Assembly (NCBI GenBank): GCA_021772775.1
Contig: JAJFLH010000018.1
Span: forward strand, 1 to 64,000
Origin: Mariprofundus sp.
GTDB lineage: Bacteria > Pseudomonadota > Zetaproteobacteria > Mariprofundales > Mariprofundaceae
Length of the DNA: 64,000 nt
Reading direction: 5' to 3'
This document shows positions 44,654-53,688 of the stretch, in pieces (within the stretch, counting starts at the first letter, position 1; the number at the start of each line of letters is the position of its first letter). Under the pieces are notes generated by a model. That model did not search any database. It was not told where the DNA came from and saw nothing but the letters and a program-made list of their open reading frames with translations. A program made the translations under genes and the position numbers.

Positions 44654-46254
44654 AGATATTGATAGCTCAGATTGCACCCCGCGTTGGTGATATTAATGGA
44701 AATCTCGGCCTGATTCACCAGGCCATGGCTGAAGCAGAAACATCATTATCTGATTTGGTGGTGTTACCAGAATTGGTGATTACCGGTTACCCACCTGAAG
44801 ATTTATTGCATCGCCCCGCTTTTATGGCAACCGTAGAGGTCGCAATCGAATCGCTGATCGCTTCCAGTCGCAATAGTTGCGTAGTCTTTGGTGCCCCCCG
44901 CCGCGATGGTAATTCCCTGAAGAATAGCGTCTTCCTAGCCCAGTACGGTAAGCTGATTGGTCTGTATGACAAACAGTTCCTGCCCAATTATGGTGTATTT
45001 GATGAGCGGCGCTATTTTGAAGCAGGCAATGGTGAAAAGTGCATCTTTGAGGTCAACGGCTGGCGCGTTGGCGTCGGTCTGTGTGAAGACTTATGGCATG
45101 ATGAGCTGGCGTTCAGACAGGCAGCCATGCCATGTGATGTATGGCTCAACCTGAATGCTTCACCCTTCCATATCGGTAAACAGGCTGATCGAGAAGCCCT
45201 AGTTCGACGTCGCGCCAAAGCATTCGCGGCACCAGTGGTTTATGTTAACCCGGTCGGTGGCCAAGATGAAATTGTCTTCGATGGTGGTTCTCATGTTATT
45301 GATCCGCAAGGCAATATGCTTATGCGCTCCCCTCTGTTTGAAACCAGTCTGGATACTGTAGATTTGGCCTCCGTTGGTGTCAGGCAGGTTGTGGCTTTGC
45401 CAGAGCCCATGGAGCAACTGCACAAAGCGCTCGTGATGGGTGTAGCTGACTACGTGTTGCGTAATGGCTGTAAGCAGGTGGTCATCGGTCTCTCCGGCGG
45501 CATTGATTCGGCTTTAACTGCCGTGCTTGCGGTTGAGGCACTTGGTGCCGCCAATGTGCTGGGAGTATTGCTGCCATCACGCTACTCCAGCGATCACTCC
45601 ATTACCGATGCAGAAGGTCTGATAAAAAACCTCGGCATTGAATCCATCATTTTACCCATTGCAGATGGCGTAACTTCAGTTGAAAGCACACTGGCTGACA
45701 CATTTGCCAGCTGGGAGAAGTCAGAACCAGACATTACTGAGGAAAATATTCAGGCCCGCATGCGCGGTGTCCTACTAATGGCCATCTCGAATAAAACAGG
45801 TCGCATGGTACTCACAACAGGCAACAAATCTGAAATGGCCGTGGGTTATGCCACATTATATGGCGATATGGCTGGCGGCTTCGCAGTACTCAAAGATGTC
45901 TATAAAACTGACGTCTTCGCATTGTGTCGCTGGATCAATCGTAATGAAGAGTTAATTCCTGCCAACACTATCAATAAACCGCCATCAGCCGAGCTACGTC
46001 CCGATCAAAAGGATTCCGATTCATTACCAGACTATGATGTGCTCGATGCCATTCTCAGCGCCAATATCGAAGAACGTTTAGGTGTCGATGCCATCGCTGC
46101 ACGTGGTTATGAGAAAGCGGAAGTAAAACGCATCGTGCACCTGCTGCAATTGGCCGAATACAAACGTCGCCAGGCACCTCCCGGTGTAAAAATAACCCCG
46201 CGCGCCTTTGGCCGTGATCGCCGTTACCCCATTACGCATGGTTTTTGGGAATAA
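44650..46254 (+). CDS. nadE: NAD+ synthase, glutamine-hydrolysing
   Basis: 534 residues, two domains. The N-terminal nitrilase-type glutaminase (about 1-245) supplies ammonia using the Glu-Lys-Cys triad: Glu in LPELVITGYPPEDL, Lys in DKQFLPNYGVFDE, Cys in GLCEDLWHD. The C-terminal adenylating synthetase (about 260-534) has the PP-loop VIGLSGGIDSALTAVLA and TTGNKSEMAVGYATLYGDMAGGF, then KPPSAELRPDQKD. It catalyses the last step of NAD synthesis. The ATG overlaps the queA stop (ATGA). Confidence 0.97.
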   Translation: MKILIAQIAPRVGDINGNLGLIHQAMAEAETSLSDLVVLPELVITGYPPEDLLHRPAFMATVEVAIESLIASSRNSCVVFGAPRRDGNSLKNSVFLAQYGKLIGLYDKQFLPNYGVFDERRYFEAGNGEKCIFEVNGWRVGVGLCEDLWHDELAFRQAAMPCDVWLNLNASPFHIGKQADREALVRRRAKAFAAPVVYVNPVGGQDEIVFDGGSHVIDPQGNMLMRSPLFETSLDTVDLASVGVRQVVALPEPMEQLHKALVMGVADYVLRNGCKQVVIGLSGGIDSALTAVLAVEALGAANVLGVLLPSRYSSDHSITDAEGLIKNLGIESIILPIADGVTSVESTLADTFASWEKSEPDITEENIQARMRGVLLMAISNKTGRMVLTTGNKSEMAVGYATLYGDMAGGFAVLKDVYKTDVFALCRWINRNEELIPANTINKPPSAELRPDQKDSDSLPDYDVLDAILSANIEERLGVDAIAARGYEKAEVKRIVHLLQLAEYKRRQAPPGVKITPRAFGRDRRYPITHGFWE

Positions 46255-46371
46255 TAAATCGAAGTCGCGTAACGAGTTCAGTCCAAAATGGTCCAGAGTC
46301 TAATAAACAGACAGCATTACCTCATGATTTGTCTCGGTGACTTAAGGAAAACTAGAGCTTTTCAGGAACAG

Positions 46372-47313
46372 TTAAATGCCATCGGCATAGGTAACGCAGT
46401 CGTTGCCTGAGAAAACCGGAGTCGTCAGATATTTTTCGCCACCGTCAGGAAATATAGTGACGATTTCACCGGCTTTACCTTCTGCTGCCAGTTGATCCGC
46501 AATCTTCAATGCAGCGGCCAAAGAGCAGCCACAGGATTGACCACAAAGAATCCCCTCTTCAGAGGCAAGGCGCTGGGTGAATCGATAAGCTACATCCGTA
46601 TCAACACCTATTTTTTGGTCATGTACAGCGGCATCATAAATTCCCGGCACAATACTGGATTCGATGTGCTTCAGACCTTCAATTCCGTGGAAAGGGGAGT
46701 CCGGTTCAGCTGCCACGATCTCAATATCAGCATTCATGCTTTTCAAATAACGCCCAGTTCCTACCAGCGTCCCTGAAGTGCCAAGGGAAGCGATAAAATG
46801 AGTCACTTTACCATCACTGTCACGCCAAATTTCCGGGCCAGTAGACTCTTCGTGGGCACGTGGATTGGCGGGGTTATTATATTGATCCGGCTTATAATAG
46901 AGTTCTGGATTGGCTTCATAAATTTTACGCGCATCCATAATGGCACCATCGGAACCTTCCAGAGGATCTGAAAATATCAGCTCCGCACCAAAAGCACGGC
47001 AGATGCGCTTGCGTTCTTCCGATACATTGCCAGGCATCACCAAGCGCACACGAAAGCCCATCGTTGCACCAATCATAGCTAGCGCGATGCCGGTATTACC
47101 CGATGTGGAATCGAGGATCGTTTTATCTTTGCTGAGTATCCCCTGTTTGATGCCATCGCGAACCATCCAGAGAGCAGGGCGATCTTTTACCGAACCACCC
47201 GGATTACAGCGTTCAAGTTTAGCATGGATACGAATATTATCCGGCAGATAGCTGGTAATATTATTTAACTGTACCATGGGTGTATTGCCGATCAAATCTA
47301 GAATTGCAGTCAC
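46372..47313 (-). CDS. cysM: Cysteine synthase, CysM-like
   Basis: 313 residues, PLP-dependent. Makes cysteine from O-acetylserine (or a related activated serine) and a sulfur donor. The PLP Lys is in GGSVKDRPALWM, substrate loop STSGNTGIALAM, and phosphate loop LGTSGTLVGTGRYL. DQYNNPANPRAHEESTGPEIW resembles CysM and cystathionine-beta-synthase-like enzymes more than CysK. The late loop reads CGQSCGCSLAAAL, keeping the Ser that contacts the PLP ring but with unusual Cys residues around it. GTG at 47313 is chosen because AGGGTGAG lies 8 bases upstream and VTAILDLIGNTPMV is the family start; the longer form begins at 47331. Confidence 0.9.
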   Translation of the reverse strand: MTAILDLIGNTPMVQLNNITSYLPDNIRIHAKLERCNPGGSVKDRPALWMVRDGIKQGILSKDKTILDSTSGNTGIALAMIGATMGFRVRLVMPGNVSEERKRICRAFGAELIFSDPLEGSDGAIMDARKIYEANPELYYKPDQYNNPANPRAHEESTGPEIWRDSDGKVTHFIASLGTSGTLVGTGRYLKSMNADIEIVAAEPDSPFHGIEGLKHIESSIVPGIYDAAVHDQKIGVDTDVAYRFTQRLASEEGILCGQSCGCSLAAALKIADQLAAEGKAGEIVTIFPDGGEKYLTTPVFSGNDCVTYADGI

Positions 47314-47393
47314 AATAATCTCACCCTTCACTCGTTCTTATTCTCAACATCGCTCTTCGCAGTGCACCTTTAACTGCGGCGAATCATGGCAGA

Positions 47394-48299
47394 TCAATAC
47401 GTCTTGCCAAGCACATCTAAAATATTCTGCTCATCATCAACGCCAAAGGGCCAAACTAGCGGCTCACTGTGGCTTAAATAGTCACGCAGATTTTGCGCCT
47501 CAACACCCATTTGACGCAAACCCTGCAAAGTTGTGCTGCCATGCCGTTTGGCCAATCTATCACCATCAGAGCCACACAATAGAGCATGATGAATATAAAC
47601 AGGTTCAGGCAGAGCCAATAGAGCCTGCAGCAAGCGATGAATGCCGGTACTATCCTTCAAATCATCGCCACGAATGACATGAGTAATGCCTTGCGATGCA
47701 TCATCAATCACAACAGCAAGGTGATAACTAAAGGTAATATCTTTGCGCCCGATAACGATGTCGTGACTGATCTTCACAGCATGTTTTCTACCACTCTCAT
47801 CCTGCCAACTTAAAGGCTGGCCCACAGATGCCAGAGCCTTGTTCACATTCAAACGCCAGGCAAAACCCTCATGCTGCATGCGCTCTGTTTGTTCCACCAA
47901 CGATCTGTTTTTGCATGTGCCCGGATATTCCAATTGTGTTTCTTCGGCATGTGGCGCAGATGCTATACGTTCAACCTCTTGCCTGATCTCTTTACGTGTG
48001 CAAAAACAGGGATAAATCAGCTGCATATCTCTAAGCTTAGATATGGCCTGTTGATACAGCTCAGAACATTGACTCTGATAGCGAATATGCGCCTGCCAAC
48101 GCAAGCCTAGCCAATACAGATCTTCGATGATGTTATCAGCATATTCAGCTTTGCAGCGTGTATGATCAATATCTTCAATACGCAGCAGCAACTCGGCCTG
48201 GTGCTGCTTAGCCCACTGGGCACAACTTAGGGCTGAATAAGCATTACCTACATGCAACAACCCCGTAGGACTGGGGGCAAAACGGGTTCGATAGCGCAA
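47394..48299 (-). CDS. gluQ: Glutamyl-Q tRNA(Asp) synthetase
   Basis: 301 residues, a GluRS-like catalytic domain without the anticodon-binding domain. Attaches glutamate to queuosine at the wobble position of tRNA(Asp). RYRTRFAPSPTGLLHVGNA contains the HIGH-like motif, LLLRIEDIDHTRC follows. CFCTRKEIRQ with a later YPGTC forms the zinc site, and DRLAKRHGSTTL is the KMSKS-like loop. Length matches GluQ (about 290-300) rather than GltX (about 470). The stop of the upstream antiporter gene abuts its start, so they are probably one transcript. Consistent with queA at 43610. Confidence 0.94.
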   Translation of the reverse strand: MRYRTRFAPSPTGLLHVGNAYSALSCAQWAKQHQAELLLRIEDIDHTRCKAEYADNIIEDLYWLGLRWQAHIRYQSQCSELYQQAISKLRDMQLIYPCFCTRKEIRQEVERIASAPHAEETQLEYPGTCKNRSLVEQTERMQHEGFAWRLNVNKALASVGQPLSWQDESGRKHAVKISHDIVIGRKDITFSYHLAVVIDDASQGITHVIRGDDLKDSTGIHRLLQALLALPEPVYIHHALLCGSDGDRLAKRHGSTTLQGLRQMGVEAQNLRDYLSHSEPLVWPFGVDDEQNILDVLGKTY

Positions 48300-50204
48300 C
48301 TATTGACTCGTTTGCTGCTCTATTTGACGCGAGGATGGGGGGAGAATCAAGGCCTGATTTTCCTGGCTGCGCTCGGGACGCATCAGCACTTTGATTTCGT
48401 CGCCAGCGCTAAAAATCAAATCATCATGCGGCACCAGCGTCATATCTTCACGTACAACGGCTACCGGCTGCACCCCATGCTGAATGCGCGCATCAGTCAT
48501 ACGCACACCAATCAGCAGTGAATCAGGCTCAATGTACCGTGACTCATATGCCAGACGTTTGCGGTAAGCCTGATCATGCCAGTAGGTATAATTATATGGT
48601 TTGGCAAACAAGCGCCGCACTTGTAACTGATGAATCATACTGGCGTGTTTCACTTCATCTTCTTCTTGCAAAGCAACATAAATTTCCGGGATATGAAATT
48701 GCTCGTGCGCCAGACGAGCGATCAATAGGTTATGATCTGATGAGCCTGTCATAATCAGAGCACAACCAATCTCTTCAGCATGGCAAATTTCCCAGTACAA
48801 TGGGTCCAGAGCATTACCGCAAATAGCACTATAACCTGAACGTTTCAGACCACCAATCACTTCAGAATTCAAATCCAAGAACCTGACTTCACGGTCTTCA
48901 CCCAAAGCTCGGCCAAGTTCAGCACCAATCTGACCACCACCAATAATCAATACCGAACGTTCATCACCACCTTCGATTTGTAATATCTCCTTCAAACGGC
49001 TGGCAAACAGACTATAACCAAGTACCGATACGATGATGATAATATAGACCATAGCCAGCAGCATCTCGGCTTGGGGATAGTTATTTTGCTGTAATATAAG
49101 AACAAATAGAGAGGTGATCGCTGCAGCCACCACGCCTCGCGGTGCCATGCCGGCCAAAAACAGACTTTCATTAAACGATAAACGACTACCCAGAGTAGAT
49201 AACAGGACAATCATTGGCCGTACAACGACAGCCAGAATCACGCATAGCAGCAGCCCTTGCCACAAATAATCATACAACACGGACAGATCCATATTGGCCG
49301 CTAATAACACGAACAATACCGAAATAAGCAACATCGAAAGACTACCTTTAAAGTGTTTGAGGCGTTGAATATCGTGCACTTCCATGCGTTGCAGGGTGGC
49401 TCCCATCATCAACATGGTTAGTAGGCCAGCCTGTTCACTGATCGAATCAGCCACCAGAAACAGTCCCCAAGCCGATGTCAGCGTCAGCACCGTACGAATT
49501 TCAAAATCCTTGGCCCAATGGCTACCCAAAAGCCAACCCAATAAACGTCCTCCGGCCAGCCCAATCGCAACACCGACAGCCACTTTATACAAAATATCCT
49601 GCGCTATTCCGGATGCACTCATATCTAAGGTCAACGCGACCTGTAACATCACAATAGCCAGAATAGCACCGATCACATCAATCAGCATCGCTTCGGCTGT
49701 TAATACATGACTGATATTTCTACCTAGCCGCATCTGCCGCACAATCGGCAAGATCACCGTTGGGCCACCGACCGACACCAGCGCACCAAATAGCAGCGCC
49801 AATGGCCAATCCATACCGGCAATAAAATGAGCTGCAGACCCACCAATAAACATCGTTAGTATTGGCCCGATTAACACCAAGTTTCCAACCACCCAGCCAT
49901 TTTCACGCAGGGCTTTCAGATTCAGATTCAATCCACCTTCAAATAGAATAATGGCCAAACCCAGTTCGATCAGGGTATGCAAAGCAGGCTCTATCGTTTC
50001 AACATGCAGGGCATGCAAACCAAATGGACCCAAGACCATACCTGCGGTAAGCCACAACAGAATGGGAGGAAAACGGTAGCGATTGGCCAGCACTTGAGCC
50101 GTTGTGGCAATCACAACAGCAATAATGAATGTCGAGGTAGGAGTCATAGCATCAGGGAACATTGCCAATGAGGATGCCGCCATAAGGGCTGGTCGGCAAG
50201 CCAT
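48300..50204 (-). CDS. Cation/proton antiporter (CPA2) with TrkA-N and TrkA-C domains
   Basis: 634 residues. The membrane part (about 20-390, 12-13 helices) is a Na+/H+ exchanger-type fold: RFPPILLWLTAGMVLGP, ILFEGGLNLNLKALR, GALVSVGGPTVILPIVRQMR. The cytoplasmic Rossmann TrkA_N domain starts near 412 (SVLIIGGGQIGAELGRALG) and is followed by a TrkA_C-like region ending near 620, so transport is probably controlled by NAD(H) or a nucleotide. Similar proteins exchange K+ or Na+ for H+. GGPT replaces the ND/DD motif often seen in helix 5, and ion selectivity is open. Start uncertain: ATGs at 50204, 50162 and 50147 are all possible; the first helix starts just after the last. Confidence 0.87.
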   Translation of the reverse strand: MACRPALMAASSLAMFPDAMTPTSTFIIAVVIATTAQVLANRYRFPPILLWLTAGMVLGPFGLHALHVETIEPALHTLIELGLAIILFEGGLNLNLKALRENGWVVGNLVLIGPILTMFIGGSAAHFIAGMDWPLALLFGALVSVGGPTVILPIVRQMRLGRNISHVLTAEAMLIDVIGAILAIVMLQVALTLDMSASGIAQDILYKVAVGVAIGLAGGRLLGWLLGSHWAKDFEIRTVLTLTSAWGLFLVADSISEQAGLLTMLMMGATLQRMEVHDIQRLKHFKGSLSMLLISVLFVLLAANMDLSVLYDYLWQGLLLCVILAVVVRPMIVLLSTLGSRLSFNESLFLAGMAPRGVVAAAITSLFVLILQQNNYPQAEMLLAMVYIIIIVSVLGYSLFASRLKEILQIEGGDERSVLIIGGGQIGAELGRALGEDREVRFLDLNSEVIGGLKRSGYSAICGNALDPLYWEICHAEEIGCALIMTGSSDHNLLIARLAHEQFHIPEIYVALQEEDEVKHASMIHQLQVRRLFAKPYNYTYWHDQAYRKRLAYESRYIEPDSLLIGVRMTDARIQHGVQPVAVVREDMTLVPHDDLIFSAGDEIKVLMRPERSQENQALILPPSSRQIEQQTSQ

Positions 50205-50302
50205 AGCTTATACGCATCATCCAAGTCTCTTTATAATTTTTGAAATTATTGGCCCACAAGCCGATTAGATAGTAGCCAGCCAATCAAGAATCCATCTTAA
50301 AA

Positions 50303-52810
50303 TTACTGCGTTTGAAGTATTTTTTCTTCCAAATCATCAAGTGAGTACGGCTTCTGAATGAATCCAGCTAAACCAGCATCTACAAATTTCTCCGTTACAT
50401 CTTTCACACTGTAACCTGAAGAGAGGATGACATTGATATCAGTGCGGATGCGTTTCAGTTCATAAAAACACTCCTCACCACCCATATTGGGCATGGTTAA
50501 ATCCAGTAATACCAATGATATTTGATCTTTATATTTACTAAACAGCTCAACACCCTCAACACCATCGTTCGATGTCATCACCTCAAAACCCAACTCTTCA
50601 AGCATTAATGTAGCGGAGGTGCGTACTATCAGCTCATCATCAATGACCAGTGCAGTGCCATTAAAGCGGTGATGCGGCTCTGGCGCTTTCTTCATTACTT
50701 CTTTGGGCTTAGTGACTACATGAGAAGAAATTGGAAGCACAACGGTAATCACTGTGCCCAGCCCTAAAGTAGAATTGATTCGAATGCCTCCGTGATGTCC
50801 TTTCACAATTCCCAGAAGTGCACTCATACCCAGCCCACGACCTGTGAACTTGGTACTGTAATAGGGATCAAATATCTTTAACTTGGTCTCCTTATCCATA
50901 CCGCAACCGGTATCGGAGACTTCAAGATAGACATAGCGCGTTTCCTCAAGGTATTGATAACCAAAATAGTCACTTAAAAACTCATCATCGACTTGCATTT
51001 CACCCGTTTTGATGGTGCAAAGCTTAACCTCACTACGCTCTCCATGAACATCTATTGCTTCGGATGCATTGGTAATCAGATTCAATAGAACCTGCTGTAT
51101 TTGGGATATATCCGCATCAATTGCAGGCAATGATTGGCTGAGCTGATAGTTGATAGTGACCTGCTTGGCGACTGCCACATCAATCAAATTGCCCATATCT
51201 TTAGCAACCTGAGAGAGATTAACTGGCGCAATAATAAACTGTCCTTTACCTGAATATGCCAACATTTGATTGCATAGTCCGGCCGCCGTATGACAGGCAT
51301 CGATAATCGCATCTACACTACTGCGTTTGCGTGCATGCATACTCGTATCCGGCTGACTCTGCATCAGGGAAGCATGCGCAAGAATTGCACTAAGTAAATT
51401 ATTGAAATCATGAGCAATACCACCAGCCAAAACACCCAAAGATTCAACTCTATCAATATGCTGTAACTTTGATTCGGTCAGATGCCGCTGACTAACATCC
51501 TGTATCACCATTAAAACTGCCGATTGACCTTCATAATCAATGCAGACTGAAGATGTATCGCTATACATAATGCCCTCTGGCGGATATATATAACACTCAT
51601 CAGTATGCAAATAATTCGTACTATTTTTCAACATATCTTCAATACGTTCAGCCACTGTAAATTGATCTTTAGGATGGATGAATTCAAGGATGTTTCGTCC
51701 AATTAGATGATCGGCTTGATCAGCAAAACCCAGTTTTTCGGCTATATATGGATTGGCATATAAGAGCGTTCCTCGTTGCTGAACGAGAATGCCCATGTGA
51801 CTCATCTCCACGAGGGTACTATAACGCTGATTACTGGTAAGCAGAGCCTGCTGGCTCGCCTCCAGCTCCGCAGTACGCGCTATAACCTCTTCCTCAATTA
51901 GCATGAAATTTTTTCTTGAACGCTGCATCCCCCATACGATAAAACATGTTAAGAACAGACTTAATGCCAATGATTGCCATGCCAGTACAGTGGGATGATC
52001 TTTTAGATATTGAGGTGTAGCAGTAAAATTCAATTGCCCGTTTTGACCGGAGAAAGAGAAAGAAACCTCATGATACAGATCAGTAGAATCATGACTATGA
52101 CCTGACGATGAATAAACTAGTTCTTTGCGATCACCATCAATCAGAAACAGAGAGATTTGCTGGGATGCCGTTGGCAAACCGTCAAGCGCACGTTCAATCA
52201 AACCTTCAATATCCCATACCGTTATCACAGCACCAATCTGTGTAGTGGCAAGCAACGCGCCTGTCTGCATTTGACTACTAACAGCAGCAATAAAGTTCAA
52301 TGCATTGACATGACTATGTTTATCTCTCTCCACCTGAACCTGAATCAGTCGCCCCTGTTGGGGTAAATAAGTGATTCCGGCATGACTATCATCCAGATAA
52401 ACAAAATCTTTATGAATAAGGCTCGAATGATTGCCTTTTTTAGCATAAATAACGTTTAAACTTTCAGCTTTCGTTGCTGTTGATTCAAAAACACCCCAGG
52501 CAATATTTAAAAGCTGGGGATCATCAATCAAGAGCCTTTCTGCCATCGGCATAAAATCCTCTGGCTCTTGCGGATTGTCATGCTCAATATTGATATCATG
52601 CTCAATAAGGAAACGCACATCAGCCACAGTTTTCTCAACCGATTCCAGCTCTTTCTGAACAGCTATCGCATAACTGGAAACGCTATATTCAAACTCTTTT
52701 GCAAAGCGCGAGAGTTCCCAGCTATGAATAAAAGCAAAGATTGCCCCGGACAGAAGAAGTCCAAAGCAGAGGATAAGAGTTATTCTATGTTTTGCATTTA
52801 CCTTCAGCAT
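50303..52810 (-). CDS. Hybrid histidine kinase with CHASE-like periplasmic sensor
   Basis: 835 residues. TM1 is about 10-30. A periplasmic domain of about 240 residues follows, with CHASE-like features (helical start SYAIAVQKELESVEKTVADVRFLIEHD, then FMPMAERLLIDDPQLLNIAWG). TM2 is about 278-300. One PAS domain (about 330-445) leads to the H-box [15 protein letters not shown] with His 467. The ATPase domain has LITNASEAI, DTGCGM and GRGLGMSALLGIV. The receiver has an acidic pair in VIDDEL, phospho-Asp 770 (LLDLTMP) and IQKPY Lys. CHASE domains in other proteins bind cytokinins or small organic ligands. The receiver-domain gene at 52839 lies 28 bp upstream on the same strand, so the two form a signalling unit. 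Confidence 0.92.
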   Translation of the reverse strand: MLKVNAKHRITLILCFGLLLSGAIFAFIHSWELSRFAKEFEYSVSSYAIAVQKELESVEKTVADVRFLIEHDINIEHDNPQEPEDFMPMAERLLIDDPQLLNIAWGVFESTATKAESLNVIYAKKGNHSSLIHKDFVYLDDSHAGITYLPQQGRLIQVQVERDKHSHVNALNFIAAVSSQMQTGALLATTQIGAVITVWDIEGLIERALDGLPTASQQISLFLIDGDRKELVYSSSGHSHDSTDLYHEVSFSFSGQNGQLNFTATPQYLKDHPTVLAWQSLALSLFLTCFIVWGMQRSRKNFMLIEEEVIARTAELEASQQALLTSNQRYSTLVEMSHMGILVQQRGTLLYANPYIAEKLGFADQADHLIGRNILEFIHPKDQFTVAERIEDMLKNSTNYLHTDECYIYPPEGIMYSDTSSVCIDYEGQSAVLMVIQDVSQRHLTESKLQHIDRVESLGVLAGGIAHDFNNLLSAILAHASLMQSQPDTSMHARKRSSVDAIIDACHTAAGLCNQMLAYSGKGQFIIAPVNLSQVAKDMGNLIDVAVAKQVTINYQLSQSLPAIDADISQIQQVLLNLITNASEAIDVHGERSEVKLCTIKTGEMQVDDEFLSDYFGYQYLEETRYVYLEVSDTGCGMDKETKLKIFDPYYSTKFTGRGLGMSALLGIVKGHHGGIRINSTLGLGTVITVVLPISSHVVTKPKEVMKKAPEPHHRFNGTALVIDDELIVRTSATLMLEELGFEVMTSNDGVEGVELFSKYKDQISLVLLDLTMPNMGGEECFYELKRIRTDINVILSSGYSVKDVTEKFVDAGLAGFIQKPYSLDDLEEKILQTQ

Positions 52811-52838
52811 GAGAGCTGCATATCAAACACAAACAGCG

Positions 52839-53396
52839 TTAAATCGTCTGTTTTTGTGCCGTACTACTTAACAACTGGGATGACATGCCCACACCAAGCA
52901 AGATATTATTCAGGTCATGGCTAAGCTGATCACTATATTCGGCACTATCAACAACCGCTTGTTCAAGCTTCGATGTCGCTTCAGATAACACGATTTTCAC
53001 ATTTTCTACCTGACGACTCATCTCAATACGCTCTAAAGCGTGAATCATGCGTGTTTTGAGCAAAGTCGCATGAAATGGCTTGAGAATATAATCGTCTGCA
53101 CCTGCATCAATATAATGACTTATCTTATTTAGGTCATTACTGCCGGTAATCACAATAACGCGGGTATTTTTCAATTTGGGGTTATTTCTGAATGATTGCA
53201 GCAATGCGAAACTATCCGTTTCAGGAATAAGGATATCGAGTAAAATAAGGTCTGGCGTCTGTTTCTCGATCTCTTGTTCGGCCTCTTGGCCATCTTTCGC
53301 CTTTAGGGGCTCAAAACCAAAACTCTGAATCAGCTGATCCAGAATAATATGAACCATAAGTTCATCATCAATAAGGATTTTTGGTGTTTTATTCAC
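52839..53396 (-). CDS. Receiver-domain protein ending in an isolated H-box helix
   Basis: 185 residues. Residues about 5-122 form a receiver: ILIDDELMVH, phospho-Asp in LLDILIPETDSF near residue 54, VITGSND Thr, and LKPF Lys. A coiled-coil helix follows, ending YSDQLSHDLNNILLGVGMSSQLL, which matches the H-box region of histidine kinases (His in HDLNN). The protein then stops, without the second dimerisation helix or an ATPase domain. The GTG at 53396 is chosen because AAGGAG lies 5 bases upstream. It could be a truncated kinase or a protein that dimerises with, or receives phosphate from, the kinase encoded 28 bp downstream. Confidence 0.83.
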   Translation of the reverse strand: MNKTPKILIDDELMVHIILDQLIQSFGFEPLKAKDGQEAEQEIEKQTPDLILLDILIPETDSFALLQSFRNNPKLKNTRVIVITGSNDLNKISHYIDAGADDYILKPFHATLLKTRMIHALERIEMSRQVENVKIVLSEATSKLEQAVVDSAEYSDQLSHDLNNILLGVGMSSQLLSSTAQKQTI

Positions 53397-53688
53397 ATGC
53401 ACTCCTTGCAAACAACAACGAAAGAACAGATTCACTCCTTGCAGTTCATAGAGGAGACCCTGTCTTTATTCCATGTCTATAGTCATTCCATTACAATCTA
53501 AAATCTGATTGCTAACAGATCTACTTGAGCTTGTCATACCTCAAGAAACTCAAATTTTGATAGAGAAAAACAATGAAATTACTAAGGCTTTATCGTGGCC
53601 GTTTAACTTAACATGCTTCATCGCTGATGAAATGCTAGGATTCAGAAATTCAATTTAATATATCTCCGCATAATCAAACAGGTGAACC
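53397..53688. other. 292-bp non-coding region between divergent genes
   Basis: No gene is supported here. It separates the receiver-protein gene (minus) from gpmI (plus) and must hold both promoters. A CTTGAG/CTCAAG inverted repeat lies near 53525-53546, and ACTCCTTGCA occurs twice (53401 and 53435). No strong promoter hexamers stood out. Confidence 0.5.
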
